This document shows positions 23,400 to 31,221 of a stretch of 49,006 bases of DNA, one piece after another (the stretch's first letter is position 1; each line of letters begins with the position of its first letter). Position numbers and translations under genes: made by a program. The notes below the pieces were generated by a model. That model saw nothing but the letters and a program-made list of their open reading frames with translations. It was not told the origin of the DNA and ran no database searches. This DNA comes from Clostridia bacterium (lineage in GTDB: Bacteria > Bacillota > Clostridia > Oscillospirales > Acutalibacteraceae): the NCBI GenBank assembly GCA_017942105.1, contig JAGAVE010000094.1:1-49006 (forward strand). The letters run 5' to 3'.

Positions 23400-25232
23400 A
23401 TGCAGATTCAGCAGTTGAGAAAAAAAGCTATGGCTTTGCCCAAAACGCCGGGTGTCTATCTTATGAAAAACGATAAAGGAAAGATTATCTATGTCGGCAA
23501 GGCGAAGGCGCTGAAAAACCGTGTCAGCCAGTATTTCGGCTCGCAGAACACTCATTCCGTCAAGGTTAGAAAAATGGTCGAAAATGTTGATGATTTTGAC
23601 TATATTCTTACCGATAGCGAGTTTGAAGCGCTTGTGCTTGAATGCTCGCTCATAAAGCAATATACTCCTAAATATAACATTCTTCTGAAGGATGATAAAG
23701 GGTATTCATATATTAAAGTTACCAAGGGCGATTGGCCGAAGATTACGGCTGTCTTGCAGAAGGGTAACGATGATGCGCGCTATATAGGCCCTTATACAAG
23801 TTCATTCAGCGTAAGCTCGTCGGTCGATGAAGCGCTGAAGATTTTTATGCTGCCGAGGTGCAATAAAAGCTTTCCTCGTGAAATCGGAAAGGGTAGGCCT
23901 TGCCTTAACTATTTCATAAAACAATGCTCGGCTCCCTGCGCAGGAAAAATCAGCCGTGAGGAATATAACGAAGCTGTTGATTCAGCGGTCAAATTCCTTC
24001 AGGGCGACAGTGCAAAGATTATTTCAGACCTGACCGCAGAAATGGAGGAAGCCGCCGAAAACCTTGAATTTGAAAAGGCGGCAAAGCTCAGGGACAGAAT
24101 CGCATCAATCAAGAAAATTAAAGAAAAGCAGAAGGTTGCGGGTTCGGATGTCAAGGAGCAGGATGTTTTTGCAATCGCACAGGCGGAAGATAAATTTTGT
24201 CTTTCTGTTCTTCGCTTTTTTGATGGCAGACTAAGGGACAATGAATGGTTCATTTTTGATGAAATGAACTCCCTGCCTGAAACGAGAAGTGAGCTTATCA
24301 CTCGGTTTTATTCAATGGGCAGAACTGTTCCGAAAAGAGTAACTGTTGACGGAGAAGTAAGCGATGAGGAGGTACTTTCCCGGTGGCTTTGCGAGCTCGC
24401 GGGCAGGAAAGTGGAAATTAATATTCCTCAGCGCGGCAGACAGCTTGAGCTTGTTACGATGTGCCGTAACAATGCGTCGCAGAAGCTTGCTCTTTCGATG
24501 GGAAGAAGCGGCAAGGCGACGGCGGCTCTTGATGAGCTTTCAAGGCTTCTGAATTTGCCTAAGCCTCCCGTATTCATTGAGTCCTACGATATTTCGCATA
24601 CGGCGGGCAGCGACAATGTTGCAGGTATGGTCGTTTTCAAAAACGGATTACCTTATAAAAAGAATTACCGTCGGTTCTCAATAAAAGGCTTTGAAGGTCA
24701 GGATGACTATGCGTCAATGGCAGAGGTTATATCCCGCCGTCTTAACCGTTATGTTGAAGAAAAAGAGACGGGGGAGGGTTTTGGTATTCTGCCCGATCTG
24801 ATTCTTCTTGACGGTGGTGTCGGTCAGGTCAATGCCGTTTTGCCGATTGTCAAAGCTTTCGGATTTGATATTCCCGTTTACGGTATGGTAAAAGATAATA
24901 AGCACCGAACAAGAGCAATAGCCTTTGACGGAGGTGAGATTGCAATCAACTCCAAGCGGCAGGCATTTACTCTGATATCAACAATTCAGGAAGAGGTGCA
25001 CCGCTACTCGGTTGCTTACCATCATTCCAAGCATAAAAAGTCAATGTTTAATGCAACGCTGACTAAAATTGAAGGTATCGGCGAGAAAAAGAGCAAAGCG
25101 CTTCTCAGGCATTTCAAAACCGTTTCTGCAATTAAGGCGGCAAGCGTTGAAGAACTTTGTAAGGCAGAGGGAATAAATCGTTCAACGGCGCAAAAAGTTT
25201 ACAATTATTTCAGAAAAGATATTGACAACTAA
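23400..25232 (+). CDS. uvrC: Excinuclease ABC subunit C (UvrC)
   Basis: This 610-residue nuclease makes the two incisions in nucleotide excision repair. It has the GIY-YIG domain (GVYLMKNDKGKIIYVGKAKALKNRV, about 20-45), a UvrB-interaction helix pair (ENLEFEKAAKLRDRI), the RNase H-like C-terminal nuclease (ESYDIS, LLDGGVGQVN, DNKHRTRAI) and a terminal helix-hairpin-helix pair. The start is ATG 23400, with GGAGGTGA five bases ahead. The HPr gene's terminator ends just before this RBS. Confidence 0.97.
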   Translation: MQIQQLRKKAMALPKTPGVYLMKNDKGKIIYVGKAKALKNRVSQYFGSQNTHSVKVRKMVENVDDFDYILTDSEFEALVLECSLIKQYTPKYNILLKDDKGYSYIKVTKGDWPKITAVLQKGNDDARYIGPYTSSFSVSSSVDEALKIFMLPRCNKSFPREIGKGRPCLNYFIKQCSAPCAGKISREEYNEAVDSAVKFLQGDSAKIISDLTAEMEEAAENLEFEKAAKLRDRIASIKKIKEKQKVAGSDVKEQDVFAIAQAEDKFCLSVLRFFDGRLRDNEWFIFDEMNSLPETRSELITRFYSMGRTVPKRVTVDGEVSDEEVLSRWLCELAGRKVEINIPQRGRQLELVTMCRNNASQKLALSMGRSGKATAALDELSRLLNLPKPPVFIESYDISHTAGSDNVAGMVVFKNGLPYKKNYRRFSIKGFEGQDDYASMAEVISRRLNRYVEEKETGEGFGILPDLILLDGGVGQVNAVLPIVKAFGFDIPVYGMVKDNKHRTRAIAFDGGEIAINSKRQAFTLISTIQEEVHRYSVAYHHSKHKKSMFNATLTKIEGIGEKKSKALLRHFKTVSAIKAASVEELCKAEGINRSTAQKVYNYFRKDIDN

Positions 25233-25251
25233 CCCACAAAAATGTGATAAT
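25222..25251 (+). promoter_or_regulatory. Promoter overlapping the uvrC stop, for rsmD-coaD
   Basis: The -35 is TTGACA at 25222-25227 and the -10 is GATAAT at 25246-25251, with an 18-bp spacer and TGT before the -10. Confidence 0.6.
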
Positions 25252-25284
25252 AAAATGTAAAATAATATGATAGGAGCTTGTACT

Positions 25285-25839
25285 GTGCGAGTAATAACAG
25301 GTTCAGCAAGAGGTCGTGTTCTCAAAACTCTTGAGGGCGATGATGTACGCCCGACTACGGACAGAGTTAAAGAAGCGATATTCAGCATAATACAGTTCGA
25401 AATCGAAGGCAGGGAAGTGCTTGACCTCTTTGCAGGTTCAGGCCAGCTCGGAATCGAAGCGCTCAGCAGAGGCGCCGCTTATGCGACCTTTACTGACCTG
25501 AGTAAGGATGCCGTCAGCGTTATAAAATCCAACCTTCTTTCAACGGGTCTTCACAAAAATTCGGCTGTTCTTCAGTCAGATGCTTTTTCTTTCTTGAGAA
25601 ACAGCAGAAAAAAATTTGATATTGTTTTTATTGACCCTCCCTATTCCAAGGGCCTTGTTCAGAAAGCTCTCCCTTTGGTTGCAGATGTTATGAATGACGG
25701 TGGAGTGATAATCTGTGAACATCCGTACGGCGAAGAGATGCCTCAGAAAGCAGGCAGGTTTTCAATTTACCGTGAGTATAAGTACAGCAAGGTTGCTCTT
25801 ACGGTTTACAGACTTGACGAAGGAGTGGATGAAGAATGA
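25285..25839 (+). CDS. rsmD: 16S rRNA (guanine(966)-N2)-methyltransferase RsmD
   Basis: This 184-residue SAM-dependent methylase opens with RVITGSARGRVLKT, has the SAM-binding DLFAGSGQLGIEALSRGA loop, and the catalytic DPPY motif in VFIDPPYSKG. It methylates 16S rRNA in the 30S head. The start is GTG 25285, with AGGAG eight bases ahead; an ATG 18 bases upstream overlaps that site. Its stop overlaps the coaD ATG by four bases, the usual rsmD-coaD coupling. Confidence 0.95.
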   Translation: MRVITGSARGRVLKTLEGDDVRPTTDRVKEAIFSIIQFEIEGREVLDLFAGSGQLGIEALSRGAAYATFTDLSKDAVSVIKSNLLSTGLHKNSAVLQSDAFSFLRNSRKKFDIVFIDPPYSKGLVQKALPLVADVMNDGGVIICEHPYGEEMPQKAGRFSIYREYKYSKVALTVYRLDEGVDEE

Positions 25840-26324
25840 AAACTGCTATCTACCCCGGAAGCTTTGACCCGATAACAAATGGTCATCTCAGCGTTATCAG
25901 GCGCGCGGCAAAGCTTTTTGACGAGGTGCTTGTGGTTGTTATGATTAACCATAAAAAGCCCGTAGGATGTTTCAGCTACGCCGAAAGAATGGAGTTTATC
26001 AAGCGTTGCACAGCAGAAATACCGAATGTAAAGGTTGATTATTATGACGGTCTTCTTGCTGAATATGCAAGGGATAAAAATGCAACGGCGATCGTAAAGG
26101 GTCTGCGTGCCGTTTCGGATTTTGAAGATGAGTTTCAGCAGGCGTTGACTAACAAACAGCTCAACCCTGATGTTGAAACTGTTTTTGTTACGGCAGGTGC
26201 CGATTATATGTATCTTTCTTCAAGCATCGTAAAGCAGGTTTGCGAGCTTGGCGGAGATGTTTCGGGTTTTGTACCTCCCGAGGTATATGAAAATATTGTC
26301 AATGGCATAAAAAAGAAAGGATGA
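25836..26324 (+). CDS. coaD: Phosphopantetheine adenylyltransferase
   Basis: This 162-residue enzyme joins ATP and 4'-phosphopantetheine to dephospho-CoA, the penultimate step of CoA synthesis. It has the nucleotidyltransferase motif GSFDPITNGHL at the N-terminus, KGLRAVSDFEDEFQ, and YLSSSIVKQV as the ISSxxVR-type motif. It overlaps rsmD by ATGA and is followed 7 nt later by a coiled-coil protein gene. Confidence 0.96.
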   Translation: MKTAIYPGSFDPITNGHLSVIRRAAKLFDEVLVVVMINHKKPVGCFSYAERMEFIKRCTAEIPNVKVDYYDGLLAEYARDKNATAIVKGLRAVSDFEDEFQQALTNKQLNPDVETVFVTAGADYMYLSSSIVKQVCELGGDVSGFVPPEVYENIVNGIKKKG

Positions 26325-26331
26325 ATTTAAA

Positions 26332-26982
26332 ATGAATGTACAGGGTTTACTTGACAAAATTGAGGATACACTTGAAACGGGTAGTAAAATTCCTCTTTCC
26401 GGCGGAAAAATTGCTGTTGACGCAGAGGTAATCAAGCAGTGCGTTGAAGATATCCGCTACGATTTGCCGATCGAAATTGAGAAGGCTCAGGAAGTTGTTG
26501 CTCACCATAATAATCTTATTGCTAAGGCTAATAATGAGGCTTCATCAATCGTTTCTTCTGCTCAGACAGAGGCCGACGGTATTCTTGCCGATGCAAAGGA
26601 AAAGGCAAATTCAATTACGACAACTGCGGAAACAAACGCAAACGCAACTATCGAAGCTGCTTCAGAGCAGGCTCGTCAGATGGTTGAAACTTCTGAAATT
26701 GCACGCCTTGCGCATGAGTATTCTGACCGCGTAAGAGCTCAGGCAACTGCAGAGGCTGAGAAAATTCTTAAGGACGCTCAGAATCGCGCCGAGGCTATTC
26801 TTCTTGATGCTAACAACCAGGCAACTGAGACAAAGACAAAGGCTGAAAAGTGGTCTAATGAAATCCGTACGGGTGCGGCTGAGTTTGTTGAGGATATTAT
26901 GAGACATAGTGATGAGGTTCTCTCTGCAAATATCGATGAAATTCGCAAAGCTCGTAAAAGCCTTTTCGGCGGCAACAGATAA
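26332..26982 (+). CDS. Coiled-coil protein encoded next to coaD
   Basis: This 216-residue protein is hydrophilic and almost wholly helical between about residues 60 and 190, with an Ala/Glu/Lys-rich heptad pattern (AKANNEASSIVSSAQTEAD, AQATAEAEKILKDAQNRAE) resembling V/F-type ATPase stalk subunits or DivIVA-like filaments. There is no membrane segment or catalytic motif. The N-terminal 45 residues are more compact. It is co-transcribed with coaD. I would leave it as a coiled-coil protein; an ATPase link would be by coiled-coil similarity only. Confidence 0.7.
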   Translation: MNVQGLLDKIEDTLETGSKIPLSGGKIAVDAEVIKQCVEDIRYDLPIEIEKAQEVVAHHNNLIAKANNEASSIVSSAQTEADGILADAKEKANSITTTAETNANATIEAASEQARQMVETSEIARLAHEYSDRVRAQATAEAEKILKDAQNRAEAILLDANNQATETKTKAEKWSNEIRTGAAEFVEDIMRHSDEVLSANIDEIRKARKSLFGGNR

Positions 26983-26998
26983 TTAGATATTATAATAC

Positions 26999-27025
26999 GG
27001 GCGGTGATTTCCGCCCTATTTTTTT
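26999..27025 (+). terminator. Terminator after the coiled-coil gene
   Basis: GGGCGG at 26999-27004 pairs with CCGCCC at 27011-27016, followed by TATTTTTTT. A TATAAT at 26991-26996 lies just upstream. Confidence 0.85.
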
Positions 27026-27038
27026 GGAGTAGGATTTT

Positions 27039-27227
27039 ATGAAAAAACAGTGCGATTGTTGTTATAAGAGATTTGAGGTTGTGAGAGATACAAGTGTTCC
27101 GATCTCAACTGATTTGTCAGCGCCGATGGATCATATCTACTGCCCCTGGTGCGGCGCAGAGAACGGTGCGGTTGAAAAAGGTTCGCTTATAAAAACTCAG
27201 CGTTGCAATGCTGAGTGTGAGTTTTGA
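27039..27227 (+). CDS. Small zinc-ribbon-like protein
   Basis: I do not recognise a named family for this 62-residue protein. It has two cysteine knots, CDCC at 4-7 and CPWCG near 35-39, plus further cysteines near the C-terminus (RCNAECEF). A short treble-clef or ribbon zinc site is likely. GGAG lies ahead of the ATG. It sits 21 nt before the MurD-family gene and may be co-transcribed with it. Confidence 0.6.
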   Translation: MKKQCDCCYKRFEVVRDTSVPISTDLSAPMDHIYCPWCGAENGAVEKGSLIKTQRCNAECEF

Positions 27228-27248
27228 TTTTAATTGGAGATGTTAGCA

Positions 27249-28547
27249 ATGTGCAATGCGTTAGCAGAGTTTCTGAAGGATAAAAATATCGTCATTCTCG
27301 GCTTCGGCAGGGAGGGCGTTTCGACTTATAATTATATAAGAAAGTATTTTCCTGAAAAACCCCTTGCAATAGCGGATAAAAAGGAAATTTCTCTGGATGA
27401 TAAAAATGTGACCCTTCTTACGGGTGACGGTTATATGGATAAGGTTTTTGATTACGAGCTTGTTATCAAAACTCCGGGCGTGCCGATTGTTAATATCGAA
27501 ATTCCCGAAAATGTTCTCATAACCTGTCAGGTGGATTTGTTTTTGGAGTATGCACCTTGTAAGAAGATCGGCATTACGGGAACAAAGGGTAAAACAACAA
27601 CCTCGACCCTTATTTATAATCTCGTCAGTGAAGCGGGAAATGACGCTTATCTTGTCGGAAACATAGGAGTTCCTGTTTTTGATATTATCGATGAGTGTGA
27701 AGGTAAGGTTGCGGTAATTGAAATGTCCTGCCACCAGCTTGAATTTTGCCGTACTTCACCCGATGTTGCTGTTTTTACAAATATTTACGAAGAGCATCTG
27801 GACCATTATGACGGTTACAGGGGCTATATAAACGCTAAGCTCAATATCGTTAACCATCAGACTGATGAGAATTATCTTATATATAATGCTGACCAGGATG
27901 TAAAGGGACTTATCGATTTCAGTCAGTACAAGAGCAGAAAATTTGCTGTCAGTGCAGAGCCGCAAAATGATTTTCAGCAGAGACTTACCTCGCTTAACGA
28001 AAGACTCATCGGCAAGCACTGCCATCAGGATATCTTTTTTGCTGAGGCTGTTGCACGGTTGTTCGGCGCTGATGACGAGGCGATAATCAACGGCGTCAAA
28101 AAGTTTGTCGGCATTCCGCACAGAATGGAGCCTGTTGGGGTTTATAAGGGTATTTCTTTTTATAACGACAGTATCGCAACCATTCCTCACGCAGTTGAAT
28201 GTGCGGTCGATGCGCTGGGAAATATCGAAACCCTTATTTTCGGCGGGCTTGACAGAGGCATTAATTACGATGATTTTGTAACTTACCTTGACGGATGCAG
28301 TATAACGAATATTATAGGTATGCCCGAAACGGGTACTAAAATCTGTAACGCTCTTATAGCAATGGGTTCAAAGAAAAATGTTGTTCCCGTTGAAACGATG
28401 GAAGACGCTGTCGCCGCTGCTTATAAATTTACGCCCGAAGGCAAAACCTGTCTGCTTTCTCCTGCGGCGCCAAGCTACAATGTTTATAAGAATTTCGAAT
28501 ATAAAGGCAATCACTACAAGGAAATTGTTAAAAAACTTGGCGAATAA
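27249..28547 (+). CDS. murD: MurD-family UDP-N-acetylmuramoyl-L-alanine glutamate ligase
   Basis: This 432-residue Mur ligase adds glutamate to UDP-MurNAc-L-Ala in peptidoglycan synthesis. It has the N-terminal nucleotide fold (NIVILGFGREG), the ATP loop GITGTKGKTTT, the EMSCHQLEF segment and a C-terminal domain with LIFGGLDRG. The usual substrate motif NDSKATN reads NDSIATI here, with Ile309 replacing the lysine, so it may be a variant such as MurD2. The ATG at 27249 has GGAG nine bases ahead; earlier in-frame ATG and TTG codons are too close to that site. A promoter for the next cluster follows. Confidence 0.88.
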   Translation: MCNALAEFLKDKNIVILGFGREGVSTYNYIRKYFPEKPLAIADKKEISLDDKNVTLLTGDGYMDKVFDYELVIKTPGVPIVNIEIPENVLITCQVDLFLEYAPCKKIGITGTKGKTTTSTLIYNLVSEAGNDAYLVGNIGVPVFDIIDECEGKVAVIEMSCHQLEFCRTSPDVAVFTNIYEEHLDHYDGYRGYINAKLNIVNHQTDENYLIYNADQDVKGLIDFSQYKSRKFAVSAEPQNDFQQRLTSLNERLIGKHCHQDIFFAEAVARLFGADDEAIINGVKKFVGIPHRMEPVGVYKGISFYNDSIATIPHAVECAVDALGNIETLIFGGLDRGINYDDFVTYLDGCSITNIIGMPETGTKICNALIAMGSKKNVVPVETMEDAVAAAYKFTPEGKTCLLSPAAPSYNVYKNFEYKGNHYKEIVKKLGE

Positions 28548-28581
28548 GAGAAAAAATTATACTAAAACGCTAGTTTGAATA

Positions 28582-28610
28582 TAGACATTTTTTTGAAAAA
28601 GTGTTACAAT
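28582..28610 (+). promoter_or_regulatory. Sigma-A promoter for the exopolysaccharide cluster
   Basis: The -35 is TAGACA at 28582-28587 and the -10 is TACAAT at 28605-28610, with a 17-bp spacer. Confidence 0.7.
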
Positions 28611-28647
28611 CAATTGATTATGTATATCAAAAAAAGAGGGGATTGTG

Positions 28648-29904
28648 ATGAAAAACTGTCTCGTGCTTCTGACAAATTCATATCCTTTTTCCTCAGAAGA
28701 GCCGTTTCTTGAGCCTGAAGTGCCTTATCTTGCGAAAGCGTTTGATAAGGTTATTGTTCTTGCAATCGGTCTTGATAAAGATGCTCAGAAAACAAGAAAC
28801 GCCCCGGAAAATTTTGATTGTTATAATGTATCTTTAACATCAAAAAGGCTGGGCCGTTTGATTTGCGTTTCAAAGGGAATGATAAATTCATTTCTTCCTG
28901 CAAAGATTCCCGAAGATAAAGCTTGCGATAGCTTTAAAAAACGGGTTTTTTGTGAATATTTTTATGCAAGAGGCGAGCGCGAATTTTCTTTGTGTAAGAG
29001 TGTTCTTGATAAATATGATTTTTCACAATACGACAGCGTAACGGTTTACAGCTATTGGTTTTTCGTTACGGCTCTTGTCGGCAGTAAGGTCTGCGAATAT
29101 ATTTCGGGCGGCTGTAAAAAGCTGAAGTTTATTTCGCGTGGCCACGGTTATGATGTTTATAAATATGCGAATTCCCTGAACTATCTTCCTCTTCGTGAGT
29201 TCCTTCTGAAAAGGGTTGATTCTGTTCATCCTTGCTCGATCGACGGCGAAAAGCATATCGCTTCGCAGTTTCCTGAGCTTGAAGGAAAAATCAGCCACCG
29301 TTATCTCGGTACTCAGGATGGTGGAATATCTGATATGAATGAAGATTGTTTTCACATCGTTTCGTGTTCAAGAATGGTAGGGCTTAAAAGAATAGACAGA
29401 ATTGCGACTGCACTTTCTCTTCTTGAAAATAAGCTTCCTTGTAAAATCAAGTGGACACATATAGGTGATGGAGAGACGATGCGAAAGGTGAAGTCAATCT
29501 GTGAGGAAAAGCTCGGATTTATCGATGTTAATCTTGTTGGCAGGATTTCAAACGCTCAGGTCAGAGAATTTTACCAAAAAGAAAGAGCGGATGTTTTTCT
29601 CAATGTCAGCACGACGGAAGGCTTGCCCGTTTCGATGATGGAGGCGCTGTCTTTTTCAATTCCCGTTATTGCGACGGATGTCGGCGGTGTAGGCGAGATT
29701 GTAAAGGACGGGTACAACGGAATACTCATCAGCCCTGACTTTACCGATGCGGAGCTTGCAGAAACAATCAAAGCTTTTGTGTTCCGCACGAAAGAGGAAC
29801 GAAAAGAAATGCGCAAAAATGCGCGTGAATTCTGGGCAGAAAATTTTGATGCGCAGAAAAACTTTTCAGCATTTGCAAAAGAAATTTCGGAATTTGACCG
29901 ATAA
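28648..29904 (+). CDS. Family 4 glycosyltransferase
   Basis: This 418-residue cytoplasmic enzyme has a GT-B fold of GT4 type: an N-terminal Rossmann domain (VLLTNSYPF), the SCSRMVGLKRIDR nucleotide-sugar entry, and a C-terminal donor site NVSTTEGLPVSMMEALSFSIPVIATDVGGVGEIV with the E-x7-E pattern. It probably adds a sugar to a lipid-linked exopolysaccharide precursor. The start is ATG 28648 with GAGGG seven bases ahead. It is first in a three-gene cluster with a ligase/polymerase-like membrane protein and a chain-length kinase. Confidence 0.9.
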   Translation: MKNCLVLLTNSYPFSSEEPFLEPEVPYLAKAFDKVIVLAIGLDKDAQKTRNAPENFDCYNVSLTSKRLGRLICVSKGMINSFLPAKIPEDKACDSFKKRVFCEYFYARGEREFSLCKSVLDKYDFSQYDSVTVYSYWFFVTALVGSKVCEYISGGCKKLKFISRGHGYDVYKYANSLNYLPLREFLLKRVDSVHPCSIDGEKHIASQFPELEGKISHRYLGTQDGGISDMNEDCFHIVSCSRMVGLKRIDRIATALSLLENKLPCKIKWTHIGDGETMRKVKSICEEKLGFIDVNLVGRISNAQVREFYQKERADVFLNVSTTEGLPVSMMEALSFSIPVIATDVGGVGEIVKDGYNGILISPDFTDAELAETIKAFVFRTKEERKEMRKNAREFWAENFDAQKNFSAFAKEISEFDR

Positions 29905-29936
29905 ATCCATTGTTTATCAATGGTAAGGGGTGCTTT

Positions 29937-31205
29937 ATGGTATCTTTTAAAAACGGTGTTCTTAAAATCGAACGGAGCGAAGACAACACCGCGAGAACGA
30001 TTTATGAAATATGCTTTGTCGTTAATGCGCTGACGCTGTTTGCTTTTAACGATGTTAAGTTTATAGGTACGCTGACGGGAATATTAATGCTATTAGCGTC
30101 AATGCTCCTCTGGATAGGCAGGAGAGCGGAAAAGGTTACGATACCCTACAATACGATTTGGTATATGCTTTTTACCGCGTATTCGGCGTCATCGGGTCTT
30201 TGGTCGTCATATATTAATGCAGATATGGCGTCGTACTTTTTGCGAATGGTAGTTATCATTGCAATGATAACATCAATTTCAATTTATGTTGATAAGCCTG
30301 AGGACCTGGAAAGAATAATTAAACTGTATATTTTTTCGATGCTCGTGATTGTTCTTATGGAATTTGCGACTGTGCCGATATCTGAATGGTCAAAAGGCTC
30401 GATGGGTTCGCATTTCAGCGGCTCAAACTCAAACGGCGTTGCGTTCCTTGTTTTCTGCGCAGAGCTTATGGCGTTTTATGAGTTTTATTCCAAAGGGAAA
30501 AAACGATATATCCTGCTTGTTGCTCTTTTCCTTGTGTTTATTATTCTTTCAAGCTCAAGAAAAGCGTTGTTCGCATCAGTAGCGGGTCCCGTGCTTTTTG
30601 TTTTGCTGTCAACCTATAAAAAGAATTACTTTTTCAATATAGTAGCAATTCTTACAATCGCTGCATTGGTTGTCTTTTTTATAATGACAGATGAAAATGC
30701 CTATAATGCAATAGGAAAACGCGTTGCGTCAATGTTGACTTTCTGGTTTGAAGACCGCGACCATGAGGTTGATAACAGTCTTTATATGAGATCCTATTAC
30801 ATTGAGCTGGCAAAGAGAATGTTTGCAGAGTCGCCTTTGTTGGGTAAAGGTATGGGTAACTTTGCAAAGATTATAGATAATGTTTATATGCTTGACGGAG
30901 TTTACAGCCATAATAATTTCTGGCAGATTCTCAGTGAGCTTGGCTTGATAGGTTTTCTTATTTATTATTCGATGTATTTTGTGATAATAATAAGACTTGC
31001 CAAAGGAGCATTTATAAACAAGAGCCGTATGAATATGCTGTTTTTGACTTTTATGATACTGCTTGTTGTGCTTGAAACCGGTCTTGTCACCTACAATTCA
31101 AAAATGCCGCATATTGTTATCGCAATAGCCTATGCCGCAACCTATGTCGGCGAGATGGACGGCAGAAAATATCAATACATTGAAAACAACAGTTTGGATG
31201 AATAG
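29937..31205 (+). CDS. O-antigen ligase/Wzy-like membrane protein
   Basis: This 422-residue protein has about ten membrane segments and the O-antigen ligase (Wzy_C/WaaL) signature region: a large loop with GKGMGNFAKI and DGVYSHNNFWQILSELG. That loop, with its His and Asn, is the conserved part of polysaccharide polymerases and ligases. It probably polymerises or attaches exopolysaccharide units on the outer face of the membrane. AAGGGG lies six bases before ATG 29937. It is 17 nt before the BY-kinase gene. Confidence 0.85.
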   Translation: MVSFKNGVLKIERSEDNTARTIYEICFVVNALTLFAFNDVKFIGTLTGILMLLASMLLWIGRRAEKVTIPYNTIWYMLFTAYSASSGLWSSYINADMASYFLRMVVIIAMITSISIYVDKPEDLERIIKLYIFSMLVIVLMEFATVPISEWSKGSMGSHFSGSNSNGVAFLVFCAELMAFYEFYSKGKKRYILLVALFLVFIILSSSRKALFASVAGPVLFVLLSTYKKNYFFNIVAILTIAALVVFFIMTDENAYNAIGKRVASMLTFWFEDRDHEVDNSLYMRSYYIELAKRMFAESPLLGKGMGNFAKIIDNVYMLDGVYSHNNFWQILSELGLIGFLIYYSMYFVIIIRLAKGAFINKSRMNMLFLTFMILLVVLETGLVTYNSKMPHIVIAIAYAATYVGEMDGRKYQYIENNSLDE

Positions 31206-31221
31206 AAACGGAGGAATTGTC

